This document shows, one piece after another, positions 29,601-38,105 of a stretch of 64,000 bases of DNA. Origin of the DNA: Paracoccaceae bacterium. GTDB taxonomy: Bacteria; Pseudomonadota; Alphaproteobacteria; Rhodobacterales; Rhodobacteraceae. The stretch covers positions 68 through 64,067 of the forward strand of contig JAPPHA010000006.1 of the NCBI GenBank assembly GCA_028874915.1. The letters are read 5' to 3'. The position numbers were made by a program, and so were the translations under genes. The stretch's first letter is position 1; every line of letters begins with the position of its first letter. Below the pieces are notes generated by a model, which was not told where the DNA came from, did not search any database, and saw only the letters and a program-made list of their open reading frames with translations.

Positions 29601-30261
29601 TGTCGGACGCCTTGAGCGTCGCCACAATTGCCAGTCCAATTCCAAGATATTTCTTGGACGCTTTCGAAGTGGTTCCCAGGGACCCGGGGCCCTGCTCGGC
29701 ACGGCAGCAGATCCGCAATGGACCCGACCGGGACGCGACGTCCCTGCGCATCGGGCACATGGGCACAACTGAGCCCAATCCATGTTGGTCGCGGGGAGAT
29801 ACGCCAACCAGATTTTCATGTGGCACGGACACCACGTCCGAGCTTCGTGACACCCTGCGATCGCCCCGTCGTTGGTCTCGACGTTCGGTGTTCGGGGACT
29901 GCCGGGGTTCGTCGACGCCCCTGCGAGGCCACGCACCCGGCGGAAGCCGGGCGGAGAACGGGATAGGTCATGTAACACCGCAGTCGGGATTTCGCGGAAC
30001 CGGTTCTTTGGTCGCGTGAAGTGACAAACATAAGGACTGAGATTCCGGTGGGAATGCCGTTGACCTCACCTTCGACAGTACCTACCTACGTTCTTAGATT
30101 GTTCGCGACTCATACCGGACGACGATTGAAGACGAGGCGATGGGAATCGAGGCCGTGACGTCGTCACTTTTGTCGCAAGAATTCAATGGACTGGCCTCAT
30201 TCGGGTGACCGGAACTCTGGTCCTAGGACGTGATGAACGCAGGAAACCGAACGGAGAGATC
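29601..30261. other. Intergenic region upstream of ssb
   Basis: About 660 bases. It holds the SOS box at 30090-30104. Open frames here are short and arginine-rich, and no other feature was recognised. Confidence 0.4.
30090..30104 (+). promoter_or_regulatory. LexA (SOS) box upstream of ssb
   Basis: GTTC at 30090-30093, seven bases (TTAGATT), GTTC at 30101-30104. This is an exact match to the direct-repeat LexA operator of alphaproteobacteria. It lies 158 bases before the ssb ATG. LexA binding is inferred. Confidence 0.7.
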
Positions 30262-30744
30262 ATGAGCGGAAGTTTGAACAAGGTCATGCTGATCGGAAAT
30301 CTCGGACGCGATCCGGAGGTTCGAACCTTCTCGAACGGAGGACGAGTCTGCCACATGAATGTTGCCACGACCGAGACCTGGCGTGACCGGGAAACGGGTG
30401 AACGCCGCGATCGCACGGAGTGGCACCGAGTGTCGGTTTTCGGGGACGGTCTGATCCAAAACTGCGAGCAGTATCTCCGGAAGGGATCCAAGATTTACGT
30501 TGAGGGGCAATTGCAGACCCGGAAGTTTCAGGATCCATCGACCGGTGCTGACCGGTATGCAACCGATGTGGTTGTTCGTGGATTTGGCGGTACGATCACG
30601 TTCCTGGATAGCCGGTCCGGAGGCGCCGGCGGCGGCAGTCCGGACGCCGGCGGTGGTTACAGGTCCGGGGGTATCGCAAGCGGTCCTTCTTCCGAACGTT
30701 CGCAGTTCGGGAATGACGACCTCGATGACGAAATTCCGTTTTGA
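30262..30744 (+). CDS. ssb: Single-stranded DNA-binding protein
   Basis: 160 residues. The OB fold spans about residues 1-110, beginning MSGSLNKVMLIGNLGRDPEVR, with WHRVSVFGD and GSKIYVEGQLQTRKF typical. A Gly/Ser-rich linker follows, and the acidic tip DDLDDEIPF is the docking site for repair proteins. ATG at 30262 follows GGAG; nineteen open codons upstream do not resemble SSB. An SOS box lies upstream, consistent with the damage-regulated ssb genes of related bacteria. Confidence 0.96.
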   Translation: MSGSLNKVMLIGNLGRDPEVRTFSNGGRVCHMNVATTETWRDRETGERRDRTEWHRVSVFGDGLIQNCEQYLRKGSKIYVEGQLQTRKFQDPSTGADRYATDVVVRGFGGTITFLDSRSGGAGGGSPDAGGGYRSGGIASGPSSERSQFGNDDLDDEIPF

Positions 30745-30822
30745 ATCTCAGTTCCTTGCTTTGCTTCTCCAGTTCGCGACCGGTGCCTCATGGCGCCGGC
30801 TGTCATCTCTCCGCCGGAAAAT

Positions 30823-30987
30823 CTACGCTCCCGGCGTCGCACATCGGGCATACGGTGGAGAGTCTTGGAAATGGGCTTGCAATGGGTCAAACTCTTCGGA
30901 ACCCGACGAGATCATGTCAAAACGAAAGGTCAGTCCAGCTGTCTCGATCAGGTTCGGATTGTGTCCCTCCGACACATGAATCTTCAT
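30823..30987 (-). CDS. Possible 54-residue protein in ssb-NYN gap
   Basis: Starts MKIHVSEGHN and ends ARCATPGA. Its amino acid mix is balanced, unlike the arginine- and serine-rich frames on the other strand. Its ATG overlaps the stop of another short minus-strand frame (30984-31127) as ATGA, the arrangement of coupled genes. No family recognised. It could be a real small gene, the remnant of an accessory gene, or chance. Confidence 0.3.
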   Translation of the reverse strand: MKIHVSEGHNPNLIETAGLTFRFDMISSGSEEFDPLQAHFQDSPPYARCATPGA

Positions 30988-31127
30988 GCAATTGACGCGG
31001 TTTCGATTTCAACATACGTGTCACCAGATGCTGACCCGACCAGATCCTCAAGGGCAGCTCGCACTCCGATCCAAGTTGCCTTGCTAATACTCTGGATGTC
31101 CAGTTCTAGGACAAGAACATCGCCTGT
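30984..31127 (-). pseudogene. Possible gene fragment divergent from the NYN gene
   Basis: A 47-codon open frame with protein-like content (VLVLELDIQSISKATWIGV, then YVEIETASIA at its end) but no in-frame ATG, GTG or TTG near its front. A GTG at 31131 would start it after a one-base shift. It runs toward the 54-residue frame with an ATGA overlap and is divergent from the NYN gene. Probably a decayed N-terminus or a frameshift. Function unknown. Confidence 0.3.
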
Positions 31128-31158
31128 TCACTAGGAGAACTCACTGAAGGGATTCGGA

Positions 31159-31773
31159 ATGGATAAGGTGTTCATCTACTGGGACAACTCCAACATATTC
31201 ATCAGCGCTCGCGACGTAGCTGTGGAACGGGAAGGCAATTCCGCCCGGCATCGTGTCCGCGTTCACTTCCGAAACCTGTTGGAGTTAGCACGTGCCGATC
31301 GCGAGATAGAACATGCGATCGCTGTTGGATCCGTTCCTCCCGAACTTCGCCACGTTTGGAATCGATTGGAGAATGAGGGAGTTACCGTACAACTCCTCGA
31401 ACGAGGAGCGATCGACAGGCGCGAACATGGTGTCGACCAGACCCTTCAGACTCCGATGTTGCGCGATACCGTCGACTACAACGGGGATCCTGGTATCGCC
31501 GTATTGCTTACGGGAGATGGCAGCGGTTTTGTGGACGGCGTCGGATTCCATGCCGATCTGGAGCGCATGCATCAACGCGGATGGCGTATCGAAGTGTTGT
31601 CTTGGCGACACAGCTGCAACCGCAGGATGCGGGAGTGGGCACTGGAAAACGGTAAGTTTGTTGCTCTGGATGACTTCTACGAAAGTGTCACCTTTCTGGA
31701 GCGTTCGATGCCCGGCGATCCGATTGCTCAACCTCGGGAAATTGTCCCACTCAATCTGTGGGAACGCCAGTGA
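31159..31773 (+). CDS. NYN-domain (PIN-like) putative ribonuclease
   Basis: 204 residues. The NYN/LabA-type fold starts at IYWDNSNIF and has acidic residues where PIN-like nucleases hold metal: Asp9 in WDNSN, Asp93 in GVDQTL, Asp120 in LTGDGSGF. The ending SWRHSCNRRMREWALENGKFVALDDFYESVTFLE is typical of this group. Such proteins cut RNA or take part in regulation; the target here is unknown. ATG follows GAAGGG. The local base composition is more AT-rich than neighbouring core genes and the gene sits between ssb and gyrA with decayed-looking frames beside it, which suggests an accessory insertion. Confidence 0.75.
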   Translation: MDKVFIYWDNSNIFISARDVAVEREGNSARHRVRVHFRNLLELARADREIEHAIAVGSVPPELRHVWNRLENEGVTVQLLERGAIDRREHGVDQTLQTPMLRDTVDYNGDPGIAVLLTGDGSGFVDGVGFHADLERMHQRGWRIEVLSWRHSCNRRMREWALENGKFVALDDFYESVTFLERSMPGDPIAQPREIVPLNLWERQ

Positions 31774-32215
31774 GTGCCATCCCGACGAGACTTGAACGCA
31801 GTCTCAAGAGCAAAGAAAACCGACCCTGTTTCGATGACAAGCGAGCGGTAACGGCCGAGCTTCTGTGTGCGAGCCGCAGAAGGCTGGAGGCACTTGTACC
31901 TGACATCGCGACCTATCCATTGGCTTTGGAACGCCAGTAGTTTCACCTAGCGGGCAAACGCCCGTTTGCGCAGGACTGGACCCCGGTGTTCCTTGCAAGG
32001 CGCTATGCGCACGGGTCACGGACGCGTGCCCGTGTTGTCCAACCGGGCGCGGACTTCAGCCAGAGACCGATCCTGAATCCTTGCCGGATTCCCCTTTCCC
32101 AATGCCGCCGAATTGACCCGTCTGGTCTCTTTCGGACCCGGGATTTCATTGCAGGTTTCGTTCGTTTGATGTAGTCGACAACCATATCTTGTAACGCGTT
32201 GGCACGGACGGCTGT
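31774..32215. other. Intergenic region upstream of gyrA
   Basis: About 440 bases. GCAAACG-CC-CGTTTGC (31954-31969) is a perfect short palindrome that could be an operator, or fold as CGGGC-AAAC-GCCCG followed by TTT as a weak terminator for the NYN gene. GAACGCCAGT near the NYN stop recurs near 31929. No gene was recognised. Confidence 0.35.
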
Positions 32216-35014
32216 GTGGCTGATCACGTTGACATTCCGGACGACGACACACCCCGTCGGCATTCCTATGACGGTCCCCAGATCGCCATCGAGGATGAAC
32301 TGAAGACATCCTATCTCGACTACGCCATGAGCGTGATCGTCAGCCGTGCCATTCCTGATTTGCGTGACGGGCTGAAACCGGTCCACCGCCGGATTCTCTA
32401 TGCCATGCATGAATCGGGCAACAGCCATGATCGACCGTACCGGAAGTCTGCCCGTCCTGTCGGCGACGTCATGGGGAAGTACCATCCCCACGGCGATGCG
32501 GCCATCTACGATGCCCTCGTGCGCATGGCGCAACCCTTCTCGATGTCGATGCCTCTCCTCGACGGCCAGGGCAATTTTGGTTCGGTTGACGGCGATAACC
32601 CGGCCGCCATGCGCTACACCGAAGTCAGGATGGATCGTCCGGCCGATTTTCTGTTGGCCGACATCGGCGAGGACACGGTCGACTTCCAGGACAATTACGA
32701 CGGCAAGGACCAGGAACCGGTCGTTCTACCGTCCCGTTTCCCGAACATGCTGGTCAATGGTGCGAGCGGCATCGCCGTCGGGATGGCAACTAACATTCCA
32801 CCGCACAATCTTGGCGAGGTCATCGATGCCACTTTGGCCCTGATCGAGGATCCGGATCTGGATTCCATCCAGATCGCGGTTCGCTATCTGCCGGCGCCAG
32901 ATTTTCCGACTGGCGGCGTCATTCTTGGAACCGGCGGCGCCCGTCGTGCCTACACGACAGGCAAGGGCATCGTGATCATGCGTGCCCGATCCCGCATCGA
33001 AGAGGGTGGAAAGGATGGCCCCTCCATCATCGTCAGCGAGATTCCCTATCAGGTCAACAAGTCAGCCTTGGTGGAGAAGATCTCGGAACTCTCCCGCGAC
33101 AAGTCGATCGAAGGGATCACGGGAGTGCACGATGAGTCTGACCGCTCCGGCATGCGCATTGTCATCGGTCTGAGACGCGATGCCACGCCCGAAGTCGTGC
33201 TCAACCAGCTCTATCGGCAGACGCCGATGCAGACCTCGTTCGGGTGCAATATGCTGGCTCTCAATTCCGGCCGGCCAGAGCTATTGGACCTTCGGAGTTT
33301 TCTTACGGCTTTCATAGACTTCCGCAACGAAGTTGTGATCCGGAGAACGAGTTTCCAGTTGCGAAAGGCGCGTGAACGCAGCCATCTGCTTTGCGGTCTG
33401 GCCGTCGCTGTCGCCAATGTCGACGAGGTGGTCAGCCTCATCCGGTCATCGGCCAGCCCCGCCGAGGCCCGTGACCGGTTGCTCAGTCGGCACTGGTCGG
33501 TCGAGTCCATTGTTGAATACATCCGCCTAATCGATGACCCGACCCAGACGATCCAGGATGATGGAACCTACCAGCTCACATTGACTCAGGTTCGGGCAAT
33601 CCTGGATCTCCGGCTGCACAGATTGACGGCAATGGGCGTCAGGGACATCGGGGAGGAACTTGGCGTTCTCGCAAAGAAAATGCTGGGATTTCTGGAAATC
33701 CTTCAGTCCCGGGAAAAGATCCTCGCCATCATTTCCGATGAACTCCGGGATGTGAAGGAAAAGTTCGCGCACCCGCGACGCACAGAGATTGTCGAAGAAA
33801 TTGCGGATCTCGATGATGACGATCTGATCGAGCGCGAAGATGTGGTCGTCACCGTGACCAATGCCGGTTACATCAAACGTTCATTGCTGTCCGAGTATCG
33901 GGAGCAGAAACGGGGTGGAAAAGGGTTAAGGGGTGCCGGTACCAAGGACGCCGATTTCGTAACTTCTGTATTCGTAACCGATACCCACACGTCACTGCTG
34001 TTCTTTTCAACCACGGGGATGGTCTACCGTCTGAAGACCTGGCGATTGCCACCGGGTGGGAGGAATTCCCGCGGAAAGGCCATCGTCAACATCCTGCCGA
34101 TTCCCCAAGGTGTCTCCATTGCAGCCATCATGCCTGAAGACGCAGGTCCGAACCGGGGCGTGATTGTATTCGCGACGCAAAAGGGGCGAATCAAGCGCAA
34201 TGCGATCTCGGATTTTCACAACATTCAGTCCAACGGAAAGATCGGCATAGGGTTGAAGGATGGCGATTCACTGATCGGAATCTCTGCGGCGTCCGAAGAC
34301 GATGACGTCCTCCTCACGACAGCCTTGGGACGGGCAATCCGATTCACCGTCGATTCATTTCGGCTGTTCGTTGGCCGGAAGGCGTCCGGAGTCAGGGGTA
34401 TCAGACTCCGAGATGGCGACTCGGTCGTATCCATGGCCATCATTCGTCATACGGACGTGAGCGTTGAAGAGCGGAGGGCCTACGCCCGGCTGCGGCGGGA
34501 CGAGCTCAAGTCTGAGATTCCACCGGACGCTGCCGAGAGCCCGTTCGTTGACGATGCAACCAGCGAACCAGAACAGAATTCTCCCGAAATTCAGTTGGAC
34601 AAGCGCCGATACGAAGAACTCATCGAATCCGAGGAATTCATCCTGACGATTACCGCGAAGGGTTTCGGAAAACGGACCTCATCCTACGAGTACAGACTGA
34701 CGGCAAGAGGTGGACAAGGATTGATCGCCGCCAACCTCAAACTCAGGGATGACCGAATTGTGGCGGCATTTGCAGTCGAGGACTCGGACCGGATCATGCT
34801 CGTGACATCGAAAGGGCAGTCCATTCGCTGTCCGGTCTCCGATATCCGTAAGATGGGGCGGGCTTCTTCCGGCGTCCGGGTTTTCAATGTTGCCGACGAA
34901 GAGGATGTTGTTTCCGTCGCGAGAATTGCCGAACCGGATGATGGCGACGAACAAACCTGCGTTTCAGAGGATGTCGGAGGTCCTGCGGATGGAATCAAAT
35001 CCACGCCCGACTGA
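32216..35014 (+). CDS. gyrA: DNA gyrase subunit A
   Basis: 932 residues. It cuts and rejoins DNA during supercoiling. The breakage domain starts with [20 protein letters not shown]; the catalytic tyrosine is Tyr134 in AMRYTEVRM. In the quinolone region the residue matching E. coli Ser83 is Ala95 ([11 protein letters not shown]). The GyrA box is QKRGGKG near residue 562. The C-terminal beta-pinwheel carries an acidic insertion around residues 755-795 ([21 protein letters not shown]) before its last blade, as in other alphaproteobacteria. Start GTG at 32216; the ribosome site is weak. Confidence 0.96.
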   Translation: MADHVDIPDDDTPRRHSYDGPQIAIEDELKTSYLDYAMSVIVSRAIPDLRDGLKPVHRRILYAMHESGNSHDRPYRKSARPVGDVMGKYHPHGDAAIYDALVRMAQPFSMSMPLLDGQGNFGSVDGDNPAAMRYTEVRMDRPADFLLADIGEDTVDFQDNYDGKDQEPVVLPSRFPNMLVNGASGIAVGMATNIPPHNLGEVIDATLALIEDPDLDSIQIAVRYLPAPDFPTGGVILGTGGARRAYTTGKGIVIMRARSRIEEGGKDGPSIIVSEIPYQVNKSALVEKISELSRDKSIEGITGVHDESDRSGMRIVIGLRRDATPEVVLNQLYRQTPMQTSFGCNMLALNSGRPELLDLRSFLTAFIDFRNEVVIRRTSFQLRKARERSHLLCGLAVAVANVDEVVSLIRSSASPAEARDRLLSRHWSVESIVEYIRLIDDPTQTIQDDGTYQLTLTQVRAILDLRLHRLTAMGVRDIGEELGVLAKKMLGFLEILQSREKILAIISDELRDVKEKFAHPRRTEIVEEIADLDDDDLIEREDVVVTVTNAGYIKRSLLSEYREQKRGGKGLRGAGTKDADFVTSVFVTDTHTSLLFFSTTGMVYRLKTWRLPPGGRNSRGKAIVNILPIPQGVSIAAIMPEDAGPNRGVIVFATQKGRIKRNAISDFHNIQSNGKIGIGLKDGDSLIGISAASEDDDVLLTTALGRAIRFTVDSFRLFVGRKASGVRGIRLRDGDSVVSMAIIRHTDVSVEERRAYARLRRDELKSEIPPDAAESPFVDDATSEPEQNSPEIQLDKRRYEELIESEEFILTITAKGFGKRTSSYEYRLTARGGQGLIAANLKLRDDRIVAAFAVEDSDRIMLVTSKGQSIRCPVSDIRKMGRASSGVRVFNVADEEDVVSVARIAEPDDGDEQTCVSEDVGGPADGIKSTPD

Positions 35015-35247
35015 CCTGGCTCGACTTCAATTGCGGGTATCCCGAATGCGATCGAGGTTGTCCCAACGAGTCGCTCGTGATCGTGGCCGTGTACGGTTCC
35101 AGTCATTCGGCTCTCGGGAACTCTGCGTGCTTCGGCGGGATGGGGACAAGATACGTCGTCACGGCACCCTGCTGATCGCCGGTTGACGGGCTTCGGTGGC
35201 CGCAGTTTGGCGACGAAGCGACCCGACGCACAACACAGAGGTATATC

Positions 35248-35862
35248 ATGTCACGCGATTTCTTTTCTGAAGTTTACAGTGTTGGATCAGCGGAACAAAA
35301 ACAAAAACTCTACAGCGATTGGGCAGACAGTTACGACTCAGATCTGCAGATCAACGGTTACAGGACTCCCAAACGGTGCGCCGAGGCCGCCGCAAGCGTT
35401 GCGACCGACTTGGCGGCACCCGTTCTCGATGTCGGATGTGGGACCGGATTGTCCGGACTTGCACTCCGAACAGCCGGCTTCACCAACATTTCTGGAACCG
35501 ACGTGAACGCCGACATGCTCCGGGTGGCTGAGGCTCGCGGGATCTATCGCACGCTGTGGAAATCCGATCCCGGTGTCCCTTTCTCATTCGAGACCGGAAC
35601 CTATTCGGTCATATCTGCCATCGGCGTTATCGGAAGAGGTGCCGCTCCGATCCAACTGTTGCATGACTGTCTCGCCAAACTCGATTCCAGGGGATTGATG
35701 ACGTTTTCCTTCAATGACCATACGCTGGCCGAACCTGCGTATGAGGACGCTGTCAAGCGGTTGGAGAATTCGGGAGAGTGGGAAATCCCGTTCCGGCAGT
35801 ATGGTCCGCATCTGACCGAGTTGGGAATGAACGCCAATGTCTACGTCCTGCGGAAAGTCTGA
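35248..35862 (+). CDS. Class I SAM-dependent methyltransferase
   Basis: 204 residues. VLDVGCGTGLSGLAL near residue 60 is the SAM-binding motif I, and GTDVNADMLRVAEARG is motif II with its acidic residue. The N-terminus (KLYSDWADSYDSDL) is that of Williams-Beuren/UbiE-like small-molecule methyltransferases. Substrate unknown. ATG follows AGAGG. Its last 26 bases overlap the start of gluQ in another frame, so the pair is cotranscribed. Confidence 0.82.
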   Translation: MSRDFFSEVYSVGSAEQKQKLYSDWADSYDSDLQINGYRTPKRCAEAAASVATDLAAPVLDVGCGTGLSGLALRTAGFTNISGTDVNADMLRVAEARGIYRTLWKSDPGVPFSFETGTYSVISAIGVIGRGAAPIQLLHDCLAKLDSRGLMTFSFNDHTLAEPAYEDAVKRLENSGEWEIPFRQYGPHLTELGMNANVYVLRKV

Positions 35863-36769
35863 CGGGCGCGTACGCGAACGATTCGCACCTTCGCCTACAG
35901 GTTTCCTGCATGCCGGACATGCGTATTCGGCCCTGACGGCATGGACAGCAGCGAAGGATGGCGACGGAGAATTCCGGCTCAGAATTGAAGACATCGATCA
36001 GCAACGGTGCCGGACGGAATTCGAGGCGGCCATTTTCGAAGATTTAACCTGGCTTGGGATCACCTGGACTTGCCCGGTCCTCAGGCAGTCAGATCGACTT
36101 GGCGCTTATGACCACGCCCTCCAGAGGCTCATTGCGCTCGGCCTCTGTTATCCCTGTCGCTGCACTCGGAAGGACATCGCCCGGGCACTCTCCGCTCCTC
36201 AGGAAGGGGCCGATACGTCGATTCTTCGTGAACGCGGCCGGAGCCCGGAACGTGAGCGCCCCATCGCAAGTCCCGTCTATCCCGGCTGCTGCCGACACCG
36301 GTCCATGAGTGAACGTACGGAACGGGATGCCGTCCGGCTCGATTTGCGGCGAGCCATCAACTTCGTCGGAGGCGAAACCGGTGTTTCCCGACTGAACTAT
36401 CTGGAAATCGGTTCACGCAAGCCATTGCGAATCCGACTGTCGGCAGACGAACTCTTGACCCGAACAGGGGATGTCGTCCTTGCCCGGAAAGACATCGGAA
36501 CGTCCTATAACCTGGCCGTCGTCGTTGATGACGCCTTTCAGTCCGTGACCCATGTGACTCGCGGTAAAGACTTGACGACAGTGACGCCACTACATGTTCT
36601 GCTACAACGCTTGTTAGGATTGTCGACGCCGATCTATCGGCATCACCGGCTGATCCGCGATGCCCAAAACATCCGTCTGTCCAAGCGCAGAGGCAGCACG
36701 TCTCTGCGTTCGCTCAAGGCAGAAGGCCGGACACCGGAAGAAGTGTTGTCTTTTTTGCGCAGCCAGTAA
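35837..36769 (+). CDS. gluQ: Glutamyl-Q tRNA(Asp) synthetase
   Basis: 310 residues, a GluRS-like catalytic core without the anticodon-binding domain. It attaches glutamate to queuosine at position 34 of tRNA-Asp. FAPSPTGFLHAGHAYSAL holds the HIGH motif. The zinc site is CYPCRC near residue 105 with YPGCC later, as in this family. The KMSKS-equivalent is RLSKRRG. It overlaps the methyltransferase by 26 bases. queA, which acts in queuosine synthesis, is also in the window but not adjacent. Confidence 0.9.
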   Translation: MSTSCGKSDGRVRERFAPSPTGFLHAGHAYSALTAWTAAKDGDGEFRLRIEDIDQQRCRTEFEAAIFEDLTWLGITWTCPVLRQSDRLGAYDHALQRLIALGLCYPCRCTRKDIARALSAPQEGADTSILRERGRSPERERPIASPVYPGCCRHRSMSERTERDAVRLDLRRAINFVGGETGVSRLNYLEIGSRKPLRIRLSADELLTRTGDVVLARKDIGTSYNLAVVVDDAFQSVTHVTRGKDLTTVTPLHVLLQRLLGLSTPIYRHHRLIRDAQNIRLSKRRGSTSLRSLKAEGRTPEEVLSFLRSQ

Positions 36770-36814
36770 GACTGACCTCAACCGGCAATGGCCAGGTTCA
36801 CGGAGTCGGGCGAA

Positions 36815-37180
36815 TTAAGTTCCGTTTGCCCCCTCGCCATCTTGGTCATTCCGGTCATCGATTCGCACGAAAAAACAACTCCGGCGACCGGTATGGCACG
36901 CAGGCCCGGATTGCTCGACCTGCAATAGCAGGCAATCCCGATCACAGTCGGCATGAGCCCGGATCAATCGTTGAACATTTCCCGATGTCGCCCCTTTTCG
37001 CCAGAGTTCGGAACGGGAACGCGACCAGTACGTGACCTGTCGGGTCGTGAGCGTGGCCTCAACCGAGGCCCGATTCATCCAGGCCATCATCAGAACTTCT
37101 CCCGATCGGTAGTCCTGTGCGATCGCCGGAATCAATCCATTATTGTCGAATTTCAGGGATTCTATGTCGAATTGCATCAT
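36815..37180 (-). CDS. hisI: Phosphoribosyl-AMP cyclohydrolase
   Basis: 121 residues from [12 protein letters not shown] (37180), chosen because GGAAG precedes it and the thirteen upstream open codons are not HisI-like. It opens the adenine ring of PR-AMP in histidine synthesis. [28 protein letters not shown] and the metal ligands in HADCDRDC and GPACHTG are all present. No fused HisE domain. It is divergent from the IscU-like gene. Confidence 0.94.
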   Translation of the reverse strand: MMQFDIESLKFDNNGLIPAIAQDYRSGEVLMMAWMNRASVEATLTTRQVTYWSRSRSELWRKGATSGNVQRLIRAHADCDRDCLLLQVEQSGPACHTGRRSCFFVRIDDRNDQDGEGANGT

Positions 37181-37257
37181 GTTCGCTTCCAATACGCAGC
37201 ATTCCAACCTAATTGACAATCAATTGAGTTCTTCCGCGATGTCAAAGGCCGCCTCGG

Positions 37258-37701
37258 ATGACCGATTCGAACGACATCCTTAAACTTTATTCGAAGCGCA
37301 TCCTGTCGCTGGCGGCCGACATTCCGTTCACGACGCCCATCGCAAACCCGCAAGGGACGGCGAAGAAACGATCGCCGCTTTGCGGTTCTACAGTGACGGT
37401 CGGACTTTCGATGACCAATGGGCAGATTTCCGAATTCGGACAGGACGTCAAGGCATGCGCTCTTGGGCAGGCATCGGCATCGGTACTCGGACGCCACATT
37501 CTCGGCCGATGCCAAACGGACATTGAACGCGCCCGGTCGCAACTCGAGGCCATGCTCAAGTCGGAAGGGCCCATTCCGGATCCGCCGTTCGAAGGTCTGG
37601 AGGTTCTGCGTCCAGCGAAGGACTTCAAGAACCGCCATGCATCCATCCTTCTGGCCTATGACGCCACGCTGGACGCGATCAATTCGCTCAATTCAGACTG
37701 A
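37258..37701 (+). CDS. IscU/NifU-like iron-sulfur scaffold
   Basis: 147 residues of the short scaffold family. The cluster cysteines appear as Cys42 in SPLCGS, Cys67 in KACALGQAS and Cys85 in GRCQTD. In IscU the first cysteine is followed by Gly-Asp; here it is Gly-Ser, as in the divergent alphaproteobacterial branch often found beside hisI or folE. It probably holds or transfers a cluster, perhaps separate from the suf system. The ribosome site is weak. Divergent from hisI, with 77 bases between them. Confidence 0.8.
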   Translation: MTDSNDILKLYSKRILSLAADIPFTTPIANPQGTAKKRSPLCGSTVTVGLSMTNGQISEFGQDVKACALGQASASVLGRHILGRCQTDIERARSQLEAMLKSEGPIPDPPFEGLEVLRPAKDFKNRHASILLAYDATLDAINSLNSD

Positions 37702-37833
37702 TTCCAGTGAAAATCCAGAGGTCGTTTCGCCCGATTCTTTCCCGATTCGGGCGAAAGAACCAATCGGGATCCGGTATCGTTCAGCCTCTCCGGGTGCGCC
37801 GGAATGAAACGATTGGCGGTGCCAAGGTTACAT

Positions 37834-37947
37834 TCAGGCAAAGGAAAGGGCGATTCCCAGCATCAGCATGATCGAAAGCAAACCGGCCGTGTCCGCAAGA
37901 ACTGTACGGGGTGATTGGGTGAAGGCATCAATGATGTCCTGGAACAT
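37834..37947 (-). CDS. 37-residue membrane peptide, possible SOS-controlled
   Basis: Starts MFQDIIDAFTQSP and has one hydrophobic segment at about residues 18-37 (TAGLLSIMLMLGIALSFA). GAGG lies nine bases before the ATG, an excellent ribosome site. The upstream DNA is AT-rich with a plausible promoter and LexA-like repeats. It lies between the scaffold gene and recG. No family assigned. Size and one membrane pass recall SidA, the SOS-induced division inhibitor of Caulobacter, but no sequence match is claimed. Confidence 0.6.
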   Translation of the reverse strand: MFQDIIDAFTQSPRTVLADTAGLLSIMLMLGIALSFA

Positions 37948-37963
37948 TGGGTGATCCTCTTTT

Positions 37964-37989
37964 ATTCCCCATTTGTTCCCAGTTTATTC
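37964..37989 (-). promoter_or_regulatory. LexA-like triple repeat at the promoter of the 37-residue gene
   Basis: On the plus strand ATTC (37964), GTTC (37975) and ATTC (37986) recur every 11 bases, so each neighbouring pair has the N7 spacing of the alphaproteobacterial LexA operator with one mismatch. On the minus strand TTGTTG, 17 bases and TAAACT form a promoter (about 38009-37981) whose -10 falls inside the repeats. Confidence 0.4.
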
Positions 37990-38105
37990 CAAATTATTGC
38001 GGACAACAAGAACAAAGAGAAAACAAATCTTTCTGAAACCATGTGAGACGGAACGGATGCATCGGGTTCACGCAAGACATCCTGCCCCGATTGTCGCCGG
38101 AGGAT

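Noticed and set aside
31758..31940. 60-codon frame after the NYN gene ending LALERQ, echoing the NYN ending NLWERQ
   Set aside because: The shared GAACGCCAGT is short and the frames differ; not enough to call a duplication or gene.
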